From contig NZ_CP036537.1 of assembly GCF_021184025.1 (NCBI RefSeq), forward strand, positions 186,001 through 250,000: DNA of 64,000 nt, written 5' to 3'. Below, in pieces: positions 10,122 through 19,179 of this stretch. A program made the translations under genes and the position numbers. The stretch is from Rhodopseudomonas boonkerdii. Its GTDB lineage: Bacteria; Pseudomonadota; Alphaproteobacteria; Rhizobiales; Xanthobacteraceae. Below the pieces are notes generated by a model. It was given only the letters and a program-made list of their open reading frames with translations. It had not been told where the DNA came from and did not search any database. Position 1 is the stretch's first letter; each line of letters opens with the position of its first letter.

Positions 10122-10793
10122 ATGACCGATCCGACGCCTCAAGACACCGAAAGGGCCACGCCGCGCGACCGGCTGATGGACGCGGCGACGCGGCTGTTCT
10201 GCAAGAACGGCATCAACGCCACCGGCATCGACGCCATCGTGGCCGAGGCCGGGACAGCCAAGACCACGCTGTACAAGATCTTCAAATCAAAGGGAGATCT
10301 GGTCGAAGCCGTGCTCGAGACCGAAGGCAGGAGCTGGCGTGCCTGGTTTCTCGCGGCGATCGCAGCGCCTGCCACCCCCCGGGAGAAGCTCGATGCCATC
10401 TTCCCGGCGCTGAAAAGATGGTTTGGCGAGGACAGCTATACGGGCTGCGTTTTCATCAACGCCGTGGGCGAACACCCGAAGGACGAGACCCGGCTCCGCG
10501 ACCTCACAATTCAGCATAAGACATTTGTTCTCAAACACATAAGCGAACTCGCACACGCCGCGGGCGCATCCCGGCCGGATGCGCTGGCGCACCAGATCGG
10601 CCTGCTGATGGACGGCGCAATTGTCGCCGCGATGGTGACGCGCGACCCCGATGTGGCCGACGCTGCGGCCCAAGCCGCGGCCGCCCTGCTCGACGGCGCC
10701 TGCGGCCCCGCCAGATCAAAGCGCAAGAGAACGGTCGTTCTCCAGGGCGGCGCTGCTGCATTGGCGAAAGAAGACCTTAGTGTCGTCGAATAG
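10122..10793 (+). CDS. TetR-family transcriptional regulator
   Basis: This 223-residue regulator has an N-terminal helix-turn-helix at ~15-62 (LMDAATRLFCKNGINATGID, then KTTLYKIFKSKGDLVEA) and a C-terminal dimer/ligand domain with YTGCVFINA. It is divergent from osmC and the palindrome at 9908-9925, which makes osmC-acd-rhodanese its likely target. Its own start is about 200 bases from that palindrome, so autoregulation is less clear. The inducer is unknown; the gene company suggests a reactive electrophile, peroxide or sulfur compound (inference). Confidence 0.92.
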   Translation: MTDPTPQDTERATPRDRLMDAATRLFCKNGINATGIDAIVAEAGTAKTTLYKIFKSKGDLVEAVLETEGRSWRAWFLAAIAAPATPREKLDAIFPALKRWFGEDSYTGCVFINAVGEHPKDETRLRDLTIQHKTFVLKHISELAHAAGASRPDALAHQIGLLMDGAIVAAMVTRDPDVADAAAQAAAALLDGACGPARSKRKRTVVLQGGAAALAKEDLSVVE

Positions 10794-10819
10794 TTGAGAT
10801 TTAATCGACAAAACCGCAG

Positions 10820-10860
10820 AACACAAAGAATTGACGAATTATTCAGTTCTTCGTGTTTTT
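10820..10860 (+). terminator. Hairpin between tetR and sucA
   Basis: AACACAAAGAA (10820-10830) pairs with TTCTTCGTGTT (10847-10857) with one mismatch across a 16-base loop and is followed by a T-run. It may terminate tetR, or form part of the sucA leader, whose gene starts 113 bases later. Confidence 0.5.
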
Positions 10861-10973
10861 AAGGCGAACTTTCAAACTAGATAGGTTAGAAGGTCGCCGC
10901 ACCAGGTTGGGTCCGTACAAGGCCAAACCCCTCGCCCGAACTTCCGCGCGACTAGAAAATTCAGGACGCCACA

Positions 10974-13907
10974 ATGTCTCGCCAGGACGCGAACGCCGCT
11001 TTTGCCCTCTCTTCATTCCTCCAGGGCGCCAACGCTACTTACATCGACGACCTCTATGCCCGCTTCGAAAAGGACCCCTCCTCGGTGGATGCCGAGTGGC
11101 AGGAGTTCTTCAAGAGTCTGAAGGACACGTCCGCGGACGTACGGAAGAATGCCGCCGGTCCGTCCTGGGAAAAATCAAACTGGCCGGTGACGCCAAATGA
11201 CGATCTGACCCATGCTCTGGACGGCAACTGGGCCAAGGTCGAGAAGGCCATCGGCGCCAAGCTCGCCGCCAAAGCCGAGAAGGGCGAGCAGGTTCCGGTC
11301 GGCGATCTGATTCAGGCGACACGCGATTCGGTCCGCGCCCTGATGCTGATCCGCGCCTACCGCATGCGCGGCCACTTCCACGCCAATCTCGATCCGCTCG
11401 GCATCGAAGGTGTCAAGGATCACGAAGAACTCGATCCGAAGTCCTACGGCTTCACCGACGCCGATCTCGACCGCAAGATCTTCATCGATAACGTCATCGG
11501 CCTCGAATACGGCACGCTCCGCGAGATCACCGCGATCCTCCAGCGCACCTATTGCCAGACGCTCGGCGTCGAGTTCATGCACATCTCCAATCCGGCGCAG
11601 AAGGCCTGGATCCAGGAACGCATCGAAGGGCCGGACAAGGAAATCTCGTTCACGCCGGAAGGTCGCCGCGCCATTCTGATGAAGCTGATCGAAGCCGATG
11701 GCTTCGAGAAGTTCTGCGACGTCAAGTTCACCGGCACCAAGCGCTTCGGCCTCGACGGTGGCGAATCGCTGATCCCCGCACTTGAACAAATCATCAAGCG
11801 CGGCGGAAGCCTCGGCGTGAAGGAAATCGTGCTGGGCATGCCGCATCGCGGCCGCCTCAACGTGCTGACCCAGGTCATGGGCAAGCCGCACCGCGCCCTG
11901 TTCCATGAGTTCAAGGGTGGCTCGGCGAATCCCGACGAAGTCGAGGGCTCAGGCGACGTGAAGTATCACCTCGGCGCATCGTCGGACCGCGAATTCGACC
12001 AGAACAAGATCCATCTGTCGCTGACCGCCAACCCGTCGCATCTCGAAATCGTCGATCCCGTGGTGCTCGGCAAGGTTCGCGCCAAGCAGGATCAGCACGG
12101 CGATCCGCCGGACATGCGCGTCTCGGTGCTGCCGCTGCTCATGCATGGCGACGCAGCCTTCGCAGGCCAGGGCGTCGTGGCGGAATGTTTCGCGCTGTCG
12201 GACCTGAAGGGCTATCGCACCGGCGGTTCGATCCACTTCATCGTCAACAACCAGATCGGCTTCACCACCTATCCGCGTTACTCGCGTTCGTCGCCCTATC
12301 CGTCCGACGTCGCCAAGATGATCGACGCGCCGATCTTCCACGTGAACGGCGACGATCCGGAAGCTGTCGTGTTCGCGGCCAAGATCGCCGTGGAATTCCG
12401 TCAGAAGTTCCACAAGCCTGTCGTCATCGACATGTTCTGCTATCGCCGCCACGGCCACAACGAAGGCGACGAGCCGGCATTCACCCAACCGGTGATGTAC
12501 AAGAAGATCGGCGCGCATCAGTCGACCGTCGATATGTATGCCAAGCGCCTGATCGCCGAGAACGTGCTGACCCAGGCCGATTTCGACAAGGCGAAGGCCG
12601 ACTGGCGCGCCAAGCTCGATACCGAGCTTGAAGCCGGCACCAGCTACAAGCCGAATAAGGCCGACTGGCTCGACGGCAAGTGGGCCGGCCTCAAGATCGC
12701 CCATGAGGACGAAGAGCCGCGCCGCGGTGTCACCGGCGTCGATGTCGCGACGCTGAAGGCGATCGGCACCCAGATCACCAAGGTGCCGGATGGCTTCCGC
12801 ATCCACCGCACCGTGCAGCGTTTCCTCGACGCACGCGCCAAGGCGATCGCATCAGGCGAAGGCATCGACTGGGCCACTGGCGAAGCACTTGCCTTCTGCT
12901 CGCTGATGGAAGAAGGCCACCACATCCGCCTGTCCGGCCAGGACTCCGAGCGCGGCACGTTCTCGCAGCGTCACTCGGTCTGGTTCGACCAGGAAGACGA
13001 GAGCCGCTACACGCCGTTCAACCATCTCGGCGAGAAGCAGGGTCGCTACGAGGTTATCAATTCGCTGCTGTCGGAAGAAGCCGTGCTCGGCTTCGAATAT
13101 GGCTACTCCCTCGCCGAGCCGAACACGTTGACCCTATGGGAAGCGCAGTTCGGTGATTTCGCCAATGGCGCGCAGGTCGTGTTCGACCAGTTCATCTCCT
13201 CGGGCGAGCGTAAGTGGCTACGCATGTCGGGCCTCGTCTGCCTTCTGCCGCACGGCTATGAAGGCCAGGGACCCGAGCACTCCTCTGCACGCCTCGAGCG
13301 CTTCCTGCAGATGTGCGCGGAAGACAACATGCAGGTGGTCAACCCGACGACCCCGGCGAATTACTTCCATATGCTGCGCCGTCAGCTCAAGCGCGAGATC
13401 CGCAAGCCGCTGATCGTGATGACGCCGAAGTCGCTGCTGCGCCACAAGCGTGCCGTGTCGAAGCTCGACGAACTCGGTGCGGGTACCTCGTTCCACCGCG
13501 TGCTGTTCGACGATGCCGAGAAGCTGCAGCCGGACAACAAGATCCGCCGCGTCGTGCTGTGCTCCGGCAAGGTCTATTATGATCTTTTCGAAGAGCGCGA
13601 GAAGCGCGGCATCGACGACATCTACCTGCTGCGTATCGAGCAGCTCTATCCGGTGCCGCTGAAGACGCTGGTACAGGAACTGACCCGGTTCAAGGGCGCA
13701 GAGTTCGTCTGGTGCCAGGAAGAGCCGCGCAATATGGGCGGCTGGCACTTCATCGAGCCCTATCTGGAATGGGTGCTCAACCAGATCAACGCCACACACA
13801 AGCGTCCGCGTTACGCCGGCCGCGCCGCCTCGGCCGCGACGGCCACCGGCCTGATGTCCAAGCATCTCGCTCAGCTCAAGGCGTTCCTCGACGAAGCGCT
13901 GGGCTAA
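10974..13907 (+). CDS. sucA: 2-oxoglutarate dehydrogenase, E1 component
   Basis: This 977-residue protein is the thiamine-diphosphate subunit that decarboxylates 2-oxoglutarate and passes the succinyl group to SucB. The N-terminal E2-docking segment (SFLQGANATYIDDLYARF) is present. The ThDP-binding region shows MPHRGRLNVL, GDAAFAGQGVV and NNQIGFTT. The C-terminal domain carries PHGYEGQGPEHSSAR and CQEEPRNMGGW. Length is a little above the E. coli enzyme, as in other alphaproteobacteria. The start ATG has AGGA upstream; an overlapping frame from 10853 was rejected. Confidence 0.98.
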   Translation: MSRQDANAAFALSSFLQGANATYIDDLYARFEKDPSSVDAEWQEFFKSLKDTSADVRKNAAGPSWEKSNWPVTPNDDLTHALDGNWAKVEKAIGAKLAAKAEKGEQVPVGDLIQATRDSVRALMLIRAYRMRGHFHANLDPLGIEGVKDHEELDPKSYGFTDADLDRKIFIDNVIGLEYGTLREITAILQRTYCQTLGVEFMHISNPAQKAWIQERIEGPDKEISFTPEGRRAILMKLIEADGFEKFCDVKFTGTKRFGLDGGESLIPALEQIIKRGGSLGVKEIVLGMPHRGRLNVLTQVMGKPHRALFHEFKGGSANPDEVEGSGDVKYHLGASSDREFDQNKIHLSLTANPSHLEIVDPVVLGKVRAKQDQHGDPPDMRVSVLPLLMHGDAAFAGQGVVAECFALSDLKGYRTGGSIHFIVNNQIGFTTYPRYSRSSPYPSDVAKMIDAPIFHVNGDDPEAVVFAAKIAVEFRQKFHKPVVIDMFCYRRHGHNEGDEPAFTQPVMYKKIGAHQSTVDMYAKRLIAENVLTQADFDKAKADWRAKLDTELEAGTSYKPNKADWLDGKWAGLKIAHEDEEPRRGVTGVDVATLKAIGTQITKVPDGFRIHRTVQRFLDARAKAIASGEGIDWATGEALAFCSLMEEGHHIRLSGQDSERGTFSQRHSVWFDQEDESRYTPFNHLGEKQGRYEVINSLLSEEAVLGFEYGYSLAEPNTLTLWEAQFGDFANGAQVVFDQFISSGERKWLRMSGLVCLLPHGYEGQGPEHSSARLERFLQMCAEDNMQVVNPTTPANYFHMLRRQLKREIRKPLIVMTPKSLLRHKRAVSKLDELGAGTSFHRVLFDDAEKLQPDNKIRRVVLCSGKVYYDLFEEREKRGIDDIYLLRIEQLYPVPLKTLVQELTRFKGAEFVWCQEEPRNMGGWHFIEPYLEWVLNQINATHKRPRYAGRAASAATATGLMSKHLAQLKAFLDEALG

Positions 13908-13924
13908 GCATTCACCGTCACTGC

Positions 13925-13949
13925 AATGCCCCGCTTCGCGCGGGGCATT
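13925..13949 (+). other. Hairpin between sucA and sucB
   Basis: A perfect ten-base stem AATGCCCCGC / GCGGGGCATT with loop TTCGC lies 17 bases after sucA. There is no T-run, so it may stabilise or process the sucA message rather than end it. Confidence 0.55.
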
Positions 13950-14051
13950 CGCGCACCCGTCTTATTTGAAATCTACACTTCGACCTCTTTCAGGCCTGAT
14001 CGATCCCAAAACTTTCGGATCGGATCGTCCGGCCGCAACAGGAAGCAGACC

Positions 14052-15290
14052 ATGACTGACATTCGCGTTCCCACGCTCGGCGAGTCCGTGACCGAAGCCA
14101 CCATCGGCCGCTGGTTCAAGAAGCCCGGCGATGCCGTCGCCGTCGACGAGCCGTTGGTTGAACTCGAGACCGACAAGGTCACCATCGAAGTGCCGGCGCC
14201 GTCGGCCGGTACGCTCAGCGAAATCGTCGCCAAGGATGGCGAAACCGTCGCCGTCGGCGCGCTGCTCGGTCAGATCACCGACGGCGCTGGTGGCGCCAAA
14301 CCGGCTGCTGCCGCGCCGAAGGCCGAAGCTGCTCCGGCTGCTGCGCCGGCCGCCGCCGCTGCAGCACCGTCGAAGACTCTCGCGGCTGATACCCCGCTCG
14401 CTCCGTCGGTGCGCAAGCTCTCGGCTGAGAGCGGCGTCGACGCCGCCGGTGTCGCCGGTTCGGGCAAGGATGGGCGCGTGACCAAGGGCGACATGCTCGC
14501 CGCCATCGAAAAGGCGGCCTCGTCGCCGACCCCGGTGAACCAGCCAGCCGCTGCCGTGCAAGTGCGCGCCGCTTCTCCGGCTGACGATGCTGCCCGCGAA
14601 GAGCGCGTGAAGATGACGCGCCTGCGTCAGACCATCGCCCGCCGCCTCAAGGACGTGCAGAACACCGCTGCGATGCTCACCACCTTCAACGAGGTCGACA
14701 TGACCGCGGTGATGGCGCTGCGCACGCAGTATAAGGACGTGTTCGAGAAGAAGCACGGCAACAAGCTCGGCTTCATGGGCTTCTTCACCAAGGCCTGCGT
14801 GCAGGCGCTGAAGGACATCCCTGCCGTCAATGCGGAGATCGACGGCAGCGACATCATCTACAAGAACTACTACCACATCGGCGTTGCCGTCGGCACCGAC
14901 AAGGGCCTCGTGGTCCCGGTCGTGCGCGAATGCGACTCGAAGTCGATCTCCCAGATCGAGCGCGACATCGCCGACTTCGGCAAGCGCGCCCGTGACGGCC
15001 AGCTCAAGATCGACGAGATGCAGGGCGGCACCTTCACCATCACCAATGGCGGCATCTACGGCTCGCTGATGTCGACCCCGATCCTGAACGCCCCGCAGGC
15101 CGGCATCCTCGGCATGCACAAGATCCAGGAGCGTCCGGTCGTGGTCGGCGGCAAGATCGAGATCCGTCCGATGATGTATCTGGCGCTCAGCTACGATCAC
15201 CGCGTGATCGACGGCAAGGAAGCGGTGACGTTCCTCGTGCGCGTCAAGGAGAGCCTGGAAGATCCGGCACGTCTCGTTCTGGATCTGTAA
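14052..15290 (+). CDS. sucB: Dihydrolipoyllysine succinyltransferase, E2 of 2-oxoglutarate dehydrogenase
   Basis: This 412-residue E2 has a lipoyl domain (residues 1-77, lipoyl lysine K42 in ETDKV), an Ala/Pro-rich flexible linker (~80-125), an E3-binding domain ([12 protein letters not shown], ~120-160) and a catalytic domain with H383 and D387 in HRVIDG. It transfers succinyl from E1 to CoA and forms the core of the complex. The ATG at 14052 begins the canonical [12 protein letters not shown]; the longer frame has no homology-like sequence. It sits between sucA and lpdA. Confidence 0.98.
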   Translation: MTDIRVPTLGESVTEATIGRWFKKPGDAVAVDEPLVELETDKVTIEVPAPSAGTLSEIVAKDGETVAVGALLGQITDGAGGAKPAAAAPKAEAAPAAAPAAAAAAPSKTLAADTPLAPSVRKLSAESGVDAAGVAGSGKDGRVTKGDMLAAIEKAASSPTPVNQPAAAVQVRAASPADDAAREERVKMTRLRQTIARRLKDVQNTAAMLTTFNEVDMTAVMALRTQYKDVFEKKHGNKLGFMGFFTKACVQALKDIPAVNAEIDGSDIIYKNYYHIGVAVGTDKGLVVPVVRECDSKSISQIERDIADFGKRARDGQLKIDEMQGGTFTITNGGIYGSLMSTPILNAPQAGILGMHKIQERPVVVGGKIEIRPMMYLALSYDHRVIDGKEAVTFLVRVKESLEDPARLVLDL

Positions 15291-15300
15291 GTAGAACATC

Positions 15301-15390
15301 GTCATGGCCGGGTTTGTCCTGGCCATGACGCCTTGCTTCCTTCATCGACAGCTGAGACGTGGATGACCGGGACAAGCCCGGGCATGACGG
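15301..15390. repeat. Intergenic repeat, family D (copy 1)
   Basis: GTCATGGCCGGGTTTGTCCTGG and, inverted further on, GACCGGGACAAGCCCGGGCA. A relative lies inside the atp operon at 28999-29080. Confidence 0.75.
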
Positions 15391-15409
15391 AGACAAAGGG
15401 CTGGTGCTC

Positions 15410-16165
15410 ATGACTGCTAGTCAAGACAGCGTCGTCATCATCACCGGCGGAAGCCGTGGCATCGGCCGCGCGACAGCGCTCAAGGCGGCTGCTCAGGGCT
15501 TCAAGGTCGTGGTCGCCTACGCCAGCAACAAGACGGCGGCCGACGAGGTCGTTGCGCAGATCGAAGCCGGAAACGGCAAGTCCATCGCCGTGAAATGCGA
15601 TGTCGGCTCGGAGGCCGACATCCTCGCCCTGTTCAAGGCTGCCGATGCCTTCGGTCCGCTCGGCGCGCTGGTGAACAATGCCGGCATCGTCGGCCCCAGC
15701 ATCCGTGTCGAGGACATGACCGCCGAACGCATCACCCGCATGATGGCGGTGAATGTCACCGGCAGCTTCCTCTGCGCCCGCGAGGCGGTGAAGCGCATGT
15801 CCACCAGGCATGGCGGCAAAGGCGGCGTCATCGTCAATCTGTCATCGGTCGCTGCAAAACTGGGCTCGGCCAATACTTACGTCGATTATGCGGCGTCGAA
15901 AGGCGCCATAGATACCTTCACCGTCGGTCTCAGCCAGGAAGTCGCCGCCGAAGGCATCCGTGTCGTCGGCCTTCGTCCCGGCCTGATCGACACCGAGATC
16001 CACGCCAGCGGCGGCGAGCCCGATCGTGCGCATCGTCTCGCTGTCCATGTACCGATGAAACGTGTCGGCACCGCAGATGAAATCGCCAATGCGATCGTCT
16101 GGCTGCTGTCCGGCGATGCCTCCTACATCACGTCATCCATTCTCGACGTGTCGGGTGGCCGTTAA
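15410..16165 (+). CDS. SDR-family oxidoreductase inside the 2-oxoglutarate dehydrogenase cluster
   Basis: This 251-residue short-chain dehydrogenase has the cofactor motif [10 protein letters not shown] at residues 15-24, NNAG near 90, catalytic Ser in [10 protein letters not shown] and Tyr-Lys in YAASK. The chosen start gives [14 protein letters not shown]; the longer frame begins in the repeat upstream. It lies between sucB and lpdA in the same direction, a position I remember as kept in related genomes. Co-transcription is likely but no TCA-cycle function is implied by the sequence. Confidence 0.9.
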   Translation: MTASQDSVVIITGGSRGIGRATALKAAAQGFKVVVAYASNKTAADEVVAQIEAGNGKSIAVKCDVGSEADILALFKAADAFGPLGALVNNAGIVGPSIRVEDMTAERITRMMAVNVTGSFLCAREAVKRMSTRHGGKGGVIVNLSSVAAKLGSANTYVDYAASKGAIDTFTVGLSQEVAAEGIRVVGLRPGLIDTEIHASGGEPDRAHRLAVHVPMKRVGTADEIANAIVWLLSGDASYITSSILDVSGGR

Positions 16166-16208
16166 CACCCCACATCCAATTCAATCCCAAGCACCACAGG
16201 ACTTCATC

Positions 16209-17612
16209 ATGGCTACTTACGATCTCGTCGTCATCGGCACCGGCCCCGGAGGCTATGTTTGCGCGATCCGCGCAGCGCAGCTCGGCATGAAGGTGGCCGT
16301 GGTCGAGAAGAACAGCACGCTGGGTGGCACCTGTCTCAATGTCGGCTGCATGCCGTCGAAGGCGCTGCTGCACGCGTCCGAGCTTTTCGAGGAAGCCGGC
16401 CACTCCTTTGCCAAGATGGGCATCAAGGTCGCGGCGCCAGCCCTCGATATGCCAGCGATGATGAACTTCAAGCAGCAGGGCATCGACGGCAACGTCAAGG
16501 GCGTCGAATTCCTGATGAAGAAGAACAAGATCGATGTCGTCTCCGGCACCGGCAAAGTGCTCGGCACCGGCAAAGTTGAAGTCACCGGCGCTGACGGCAA
16601 GGCCCAGACGCTGGAGACCAAGAACATCGTGATTGCTTCGGGTTCGGCTGTCGCCAATCTGAAGGGCATCGCGATCGACGAGAAGCGTATCGTCTCCTCC
16701 ACGGGCGCGCTCTCGCTCGAGAAGGTTCCGGAAAAACTGATCGTGGTCGGCGCCGGTGTGATCGGCCTCGAACTCGGCTCGGTGTGGCGCCGGCTCGGCG
16801 CGCAGGTGACTGTCGTTGAATTCCTCGATCGCATCCTGCCCGGCATGGACGGCGAAGTCGCAAAACAGTTCCAGCGCATGCTGGAGAAGCAGGGCATGAC
16901 CTTCAAGCTCGGCGCCAAGGTGACCGGTGTTGACTCGTCGGGCAAGACGCTCAAGGCGAATATCGAGCCCGCCGCTGGCGGCGCTGCTGAATCGCTCGAA
17001 GCCGACGTCATTCTCGTGGCCATCGGCCGCACGCCCTACACCGCCGGTCTCGGCCTGCAGGAAGCCGGCGTTGCGCTGGACGAGCGCGGCCGCATCAAGA
17101 TCGACCATCACTTCGCCACCAATGTGAAGGGCGTCTATGCCATCGGTGACGTGGTTGCCGGTCCGATGCTCGCACACAAGGCGGAAGACGAAGGCGTGGC
17201 GGTTGCCGAGATCCTGGCCGGCCAGGCCGGTCACGTGAACTATGACGTGATCCCGGGCGTCGTCTACACCACGCCCGAGGTCGCCGCGGTCGGCAAGACC
17301 GAGGAAGAACTCAAGGCCGCTGGTGTGAACTACACTGTCGGCAAGTTCCCGTTTACGGCCAATGGCCGCTCGAAGGTCAACCAGACCACCGACGGTTTCG
17401 TGAAGATTCTGGCCGACGCCAAAACCGATCGCGTGCTCGGCGTGCACATGATCGGCCGCGAAGTTGGCGAGATGATCCACGAAGCCTGCGTACTGATGGA
17501 ATTCGGCGGTTCCGCCGAGGACCTGGCCCGTACCTGCCACGCGCATCCGACCCGCTCGGAAGCGGTCAAGGAAGCGGCGCTTGCAGTGGGCAAGCGTGCC
17601 ATCCATATGTGA
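16209..17612 (+). CDS. lpdA: Dihydrolipoyl dehydrogenase, E3
   Basis: This 467-residue flavoprotein reoxidises the lipoyl group of SucB (and perhaps other E2 proteins) with NAD. The FAD motif is GTGPGGYVC (10-18), the redox disulfide C42/C47 in GGTCLNVGC, the NAD-binding [10 protein letters not shown] near 180 and the catalytic His/Glu H446/E451 in HPTRSE. The ATG at 16209 follows AGGA and gives the normal N-terminus [10 protein letters not shown]; the frame extends 49 codons upstream without support. Confidence 0.98.
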   Translation: MATYDLVVIGTGPGGYVCAIRAAQLGMKVAVVEKNSTLGGTCLNVGCMPSKALLHASELFEEAGHSFAKMGIKVAAPALDMPAMMNFKQQGIDGNVKGVEFLMKKNKIDVVSGTGKVLGTGKVEVTGADGKAQTLETKNIVIASGSAVANLKGIAIDEKRIVSSTGALSLEKVPEKLIVVGAGVIGLELGSVWRRLGAQVTVVEFLDRILPGMDGEVAKQFQRMLEKQGMTFKLGAKVTGVDSSGKTLKANIEPAAGGAAESLEADVILVAIGRTPYTAGLGLQEAGVALDERGRIKIDHHFATNVKGVYAIGDVVAGPMLAHKAEDEGVAVAEILAGQAGHVNYDVIPGVVYTTPEVAAVGKTEEELKAAGVNYTVGKFPFTANGRSKVNQTTDGFVKILADAKTDRVLGVHMIGREVGEMIHEACVLMEFGGSAEDLARTCHAHPTRSEAVKEAALAVGKRAIHM

Positions 17613-17651
17613 GGCTCCCGTCGGCCTTGTGCCGACATGGAGATTTCGCTG

Positions 17652-18182
17652 ATGATGCGCCGCGCGTTGCAGCCGTTCTGGTTCCTGCTCGCTTCGATCT
17701 TCCTGATCGAAGCATGGCTGTGGGATCACCTTGAGCCGGTCGTTGCGCGCGTCGTCGCCGTCATTCCGCTGCGCGCCTTCAAGGCATGGTGCGCGGCGAA
17801 GGTCGCGGGATTGTCACCCTATCCTTCGCTGCTCATCTTCGTCGTCCCGGTGACTTTGCTACTGGTGCCGCTGAAATTCGCCGAAGTCTATCTGCTCACG
17901 CACCATCTGTGGATCAGCGCGATTGTTCTGATCGTCGCTTCCAAATTCGTCGGAATGGGCGTGCTGGCCTTCTCCTTCGATGTCACGCGTGACAAACTGC
18001 TGCAGATCGGCTGGTTTCGCGCGTTCTTCATATTCCTCGTCAATATGAAACAGCGGGCGCATGATTTCGTCGCACCGGTAATGTCGCGCATCAAGGCAAA
18101 GATCGCCGCACTACGCGGCCGATCATCGCGGTGGCTGCGCTTCGCGCAGCGTCTTCGCAACCGCGTTCACTCGACGCGCTAG
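17652..18182 (+). CDS. Uncharacterised membrane protein
   Basis: This 176-residue protein has about three or four hydrophobic helices: FWFLLASIFLIEAWLW near the N-terminus, SLLIFVVPVTLLLVP (~65-85), HHLWISAIVLIVASKF (~90-110) and a weaker AFFIFLVNM (~128). The C-terminal tail is strongly basic (GRSSRWLRFAQRLRNR) and should stay in the cytoplasm. I do not recognise the family. GGAG at 17639-17642 fits the ATG at 17652; an ATG at 17637 overlaps that site. It follows lpdA by 39 bases. Confidence 0.8.
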   Translation: MMRRALQPFWFLLASIFLIEAWLWDHLEPVVARVVAVIPLRAFKAWCAAKVAGLSPYPSLLIFVVPVTLLLVPLKFAEVYLLTHHLWISAIVLIVASKFVGMGVLAFSFDVTRDKLLQIGWFRAFFIFLVNMKQRAHDFVAPVMSRIKAKIAALRGRSSRWLRFAQRLRNRVHSTR

Positions 18183-18200
18183 GCAAACAGGAGAGCGGAT

Positions 18201-19094
18201 TTGGCTGAACTCGCACGTATCCGAACTCCTCTTCTCGATCTCGCCTATGAACAGAGTGGCCCGAGCGACGGTCTCCCAGCGATCCTTCTGCATGGCTTTC
18301 CGTATGACATCCGTAGCTATGACGATGCTGCGGCGCTGATCAACGACGCCGGCTTTCGCACCATCGTGCCCTATCTGCGCGGTTATGGACCAACGCGTTT
18401 CCTGTCGAAGGAGACGATCCGCTCCGGACAGCAAGCCGCGCTCGGGCAGGACCTGCTCGATTTCATGGACGCGCTGCGGATCGAAAAAGCGGTCGTCGCG
18501 GGCTACGACTGGGGCGGCCGCGCGGCCTGCATCGTCTCGGCGCTATGGCCCGAGCGCGTGCATGGCCTCGTCAGTTGCACCGGCTACAATATCCAGGATC
18601 TCACCAACGCCACCCGGCCTTACGAACCGGAACAGGAAGTGCGGCAGTGGTATCAATACTACTTCCACACCGAACGCGGCCGGAACGGCCTGACGCAGAA
18701 CCACGCCGGTATCAGCAAGCTGCTGTGGAAGATGTGGTCACCCTCCTGGGATTTCGACGATGCGACTTTCGCGCGCTCGGCATCCTCATTCGACAATGAG
18801 GATTTCGTCGATGTGGTCGTGCAATCCTACATGCACCGCACCGCCAGTGTGGCCGGCGATCCCGCCTATGATTTTGTCGAGGACCGGCTCGCTGCGCAGC
18901 CGAGGATCGATGTGCCGACCATTGTGCTGCATGGAGAAGACGACGGCGTGGGTCCGGTCAAGGCATCGGAGAATCACGGCCGACACTTTACCGGCCATTA
19001 TGAGCGCCGCGTCATCGCGGGAGCCGGGCACAATGTCCCGCAAGAAAAGCCCCAGGAGTTTGCGGAAGCGGTGATCGAGTTGTGCAGAAGGTAG
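18201..19094 (+). CDS. Alpha/beta hydrolase with epoxide-hydrolase-type active site
   Basis: This 297-residue alpha/beta hydrolase has the oxyanion motif HGFP near residue 31, a nucleophile elbow GYDWGGR whose nucleophile is Asp rather than Ser, and a C-terminal catalytic His in GHNVPQEKP. An Asp nucleophile with YLRGYGPTRF is typical of epoxide hydrolases and haloalkane dehalogenases. Substrate is not predictable. The start is TTG at 18201 with AGGAG upstream at eight bases; no ATG fits. It follows the membrane-protein gene by 18 bases and ends at a terminator hairpin. Confidence 0.88.
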   Translation: MAELARIRTPLLDLAYEQSGPSDGLPAILLHGFPYDIRSYDDAAALINDAGFRTIVPYLRGYGPTRFLSKETIRSGQQAALGQDLLDFMDALRIEKAVVAGYDWGGRAACIVSALWPERVHGLVSCTGYNIQDLTNATRPYEPEQEVRQWYQYYFHTERGRNGLTQNHAGISKLLWKMWSPSWDFDDATFARSASSFDNEDFVDVVVQSYMHRTASVAGDPAYDFVEDRLAAQPRIDVPTIVLHGEDDGVGPVKASENHGRHFTGHYERRVIAGAGHNVPQEKPQEFAEAVIELCRR

Positions 19095-19106
19095 CGCTCC
19101 CTTTTC

Positions 19107-19132
19107 ACCTCTCCCCTACCAGGGAGAGGTGT
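19107..19132. terminator. Hairpin between convergent hydrolase and DUF4337 genes
   Basis: CACCTCTCCC / GGGAGAGGTG, a perfect ten-base stem with a six-base loop. It is preceded by CCTTTT and lies 12 bases after the hydrolase stop. Confidence 0.65.
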
Positions 19133-19179
19133 TCGAGCGCCGCCGCGACACCTGAACATCGCCGCGCATTCCTTTTTTG

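Noticed and set aside
10853..11200. 115-residue frame overlapping the start of sucA
   Set aside because: No ribosome-binding site, basic shadow-like composition and overlap with a certain gene.
13962..15326. 454-residue antisense frame over sucB
   Set aside because: Same reason; composition rich in Arg, His and Asp, typical of mirror frames.
16128..17729. 533-residue antisense frame over lpdA
   Set aside because: Shadow caused by high-GC codon use; lpdA is complete on the other strand.
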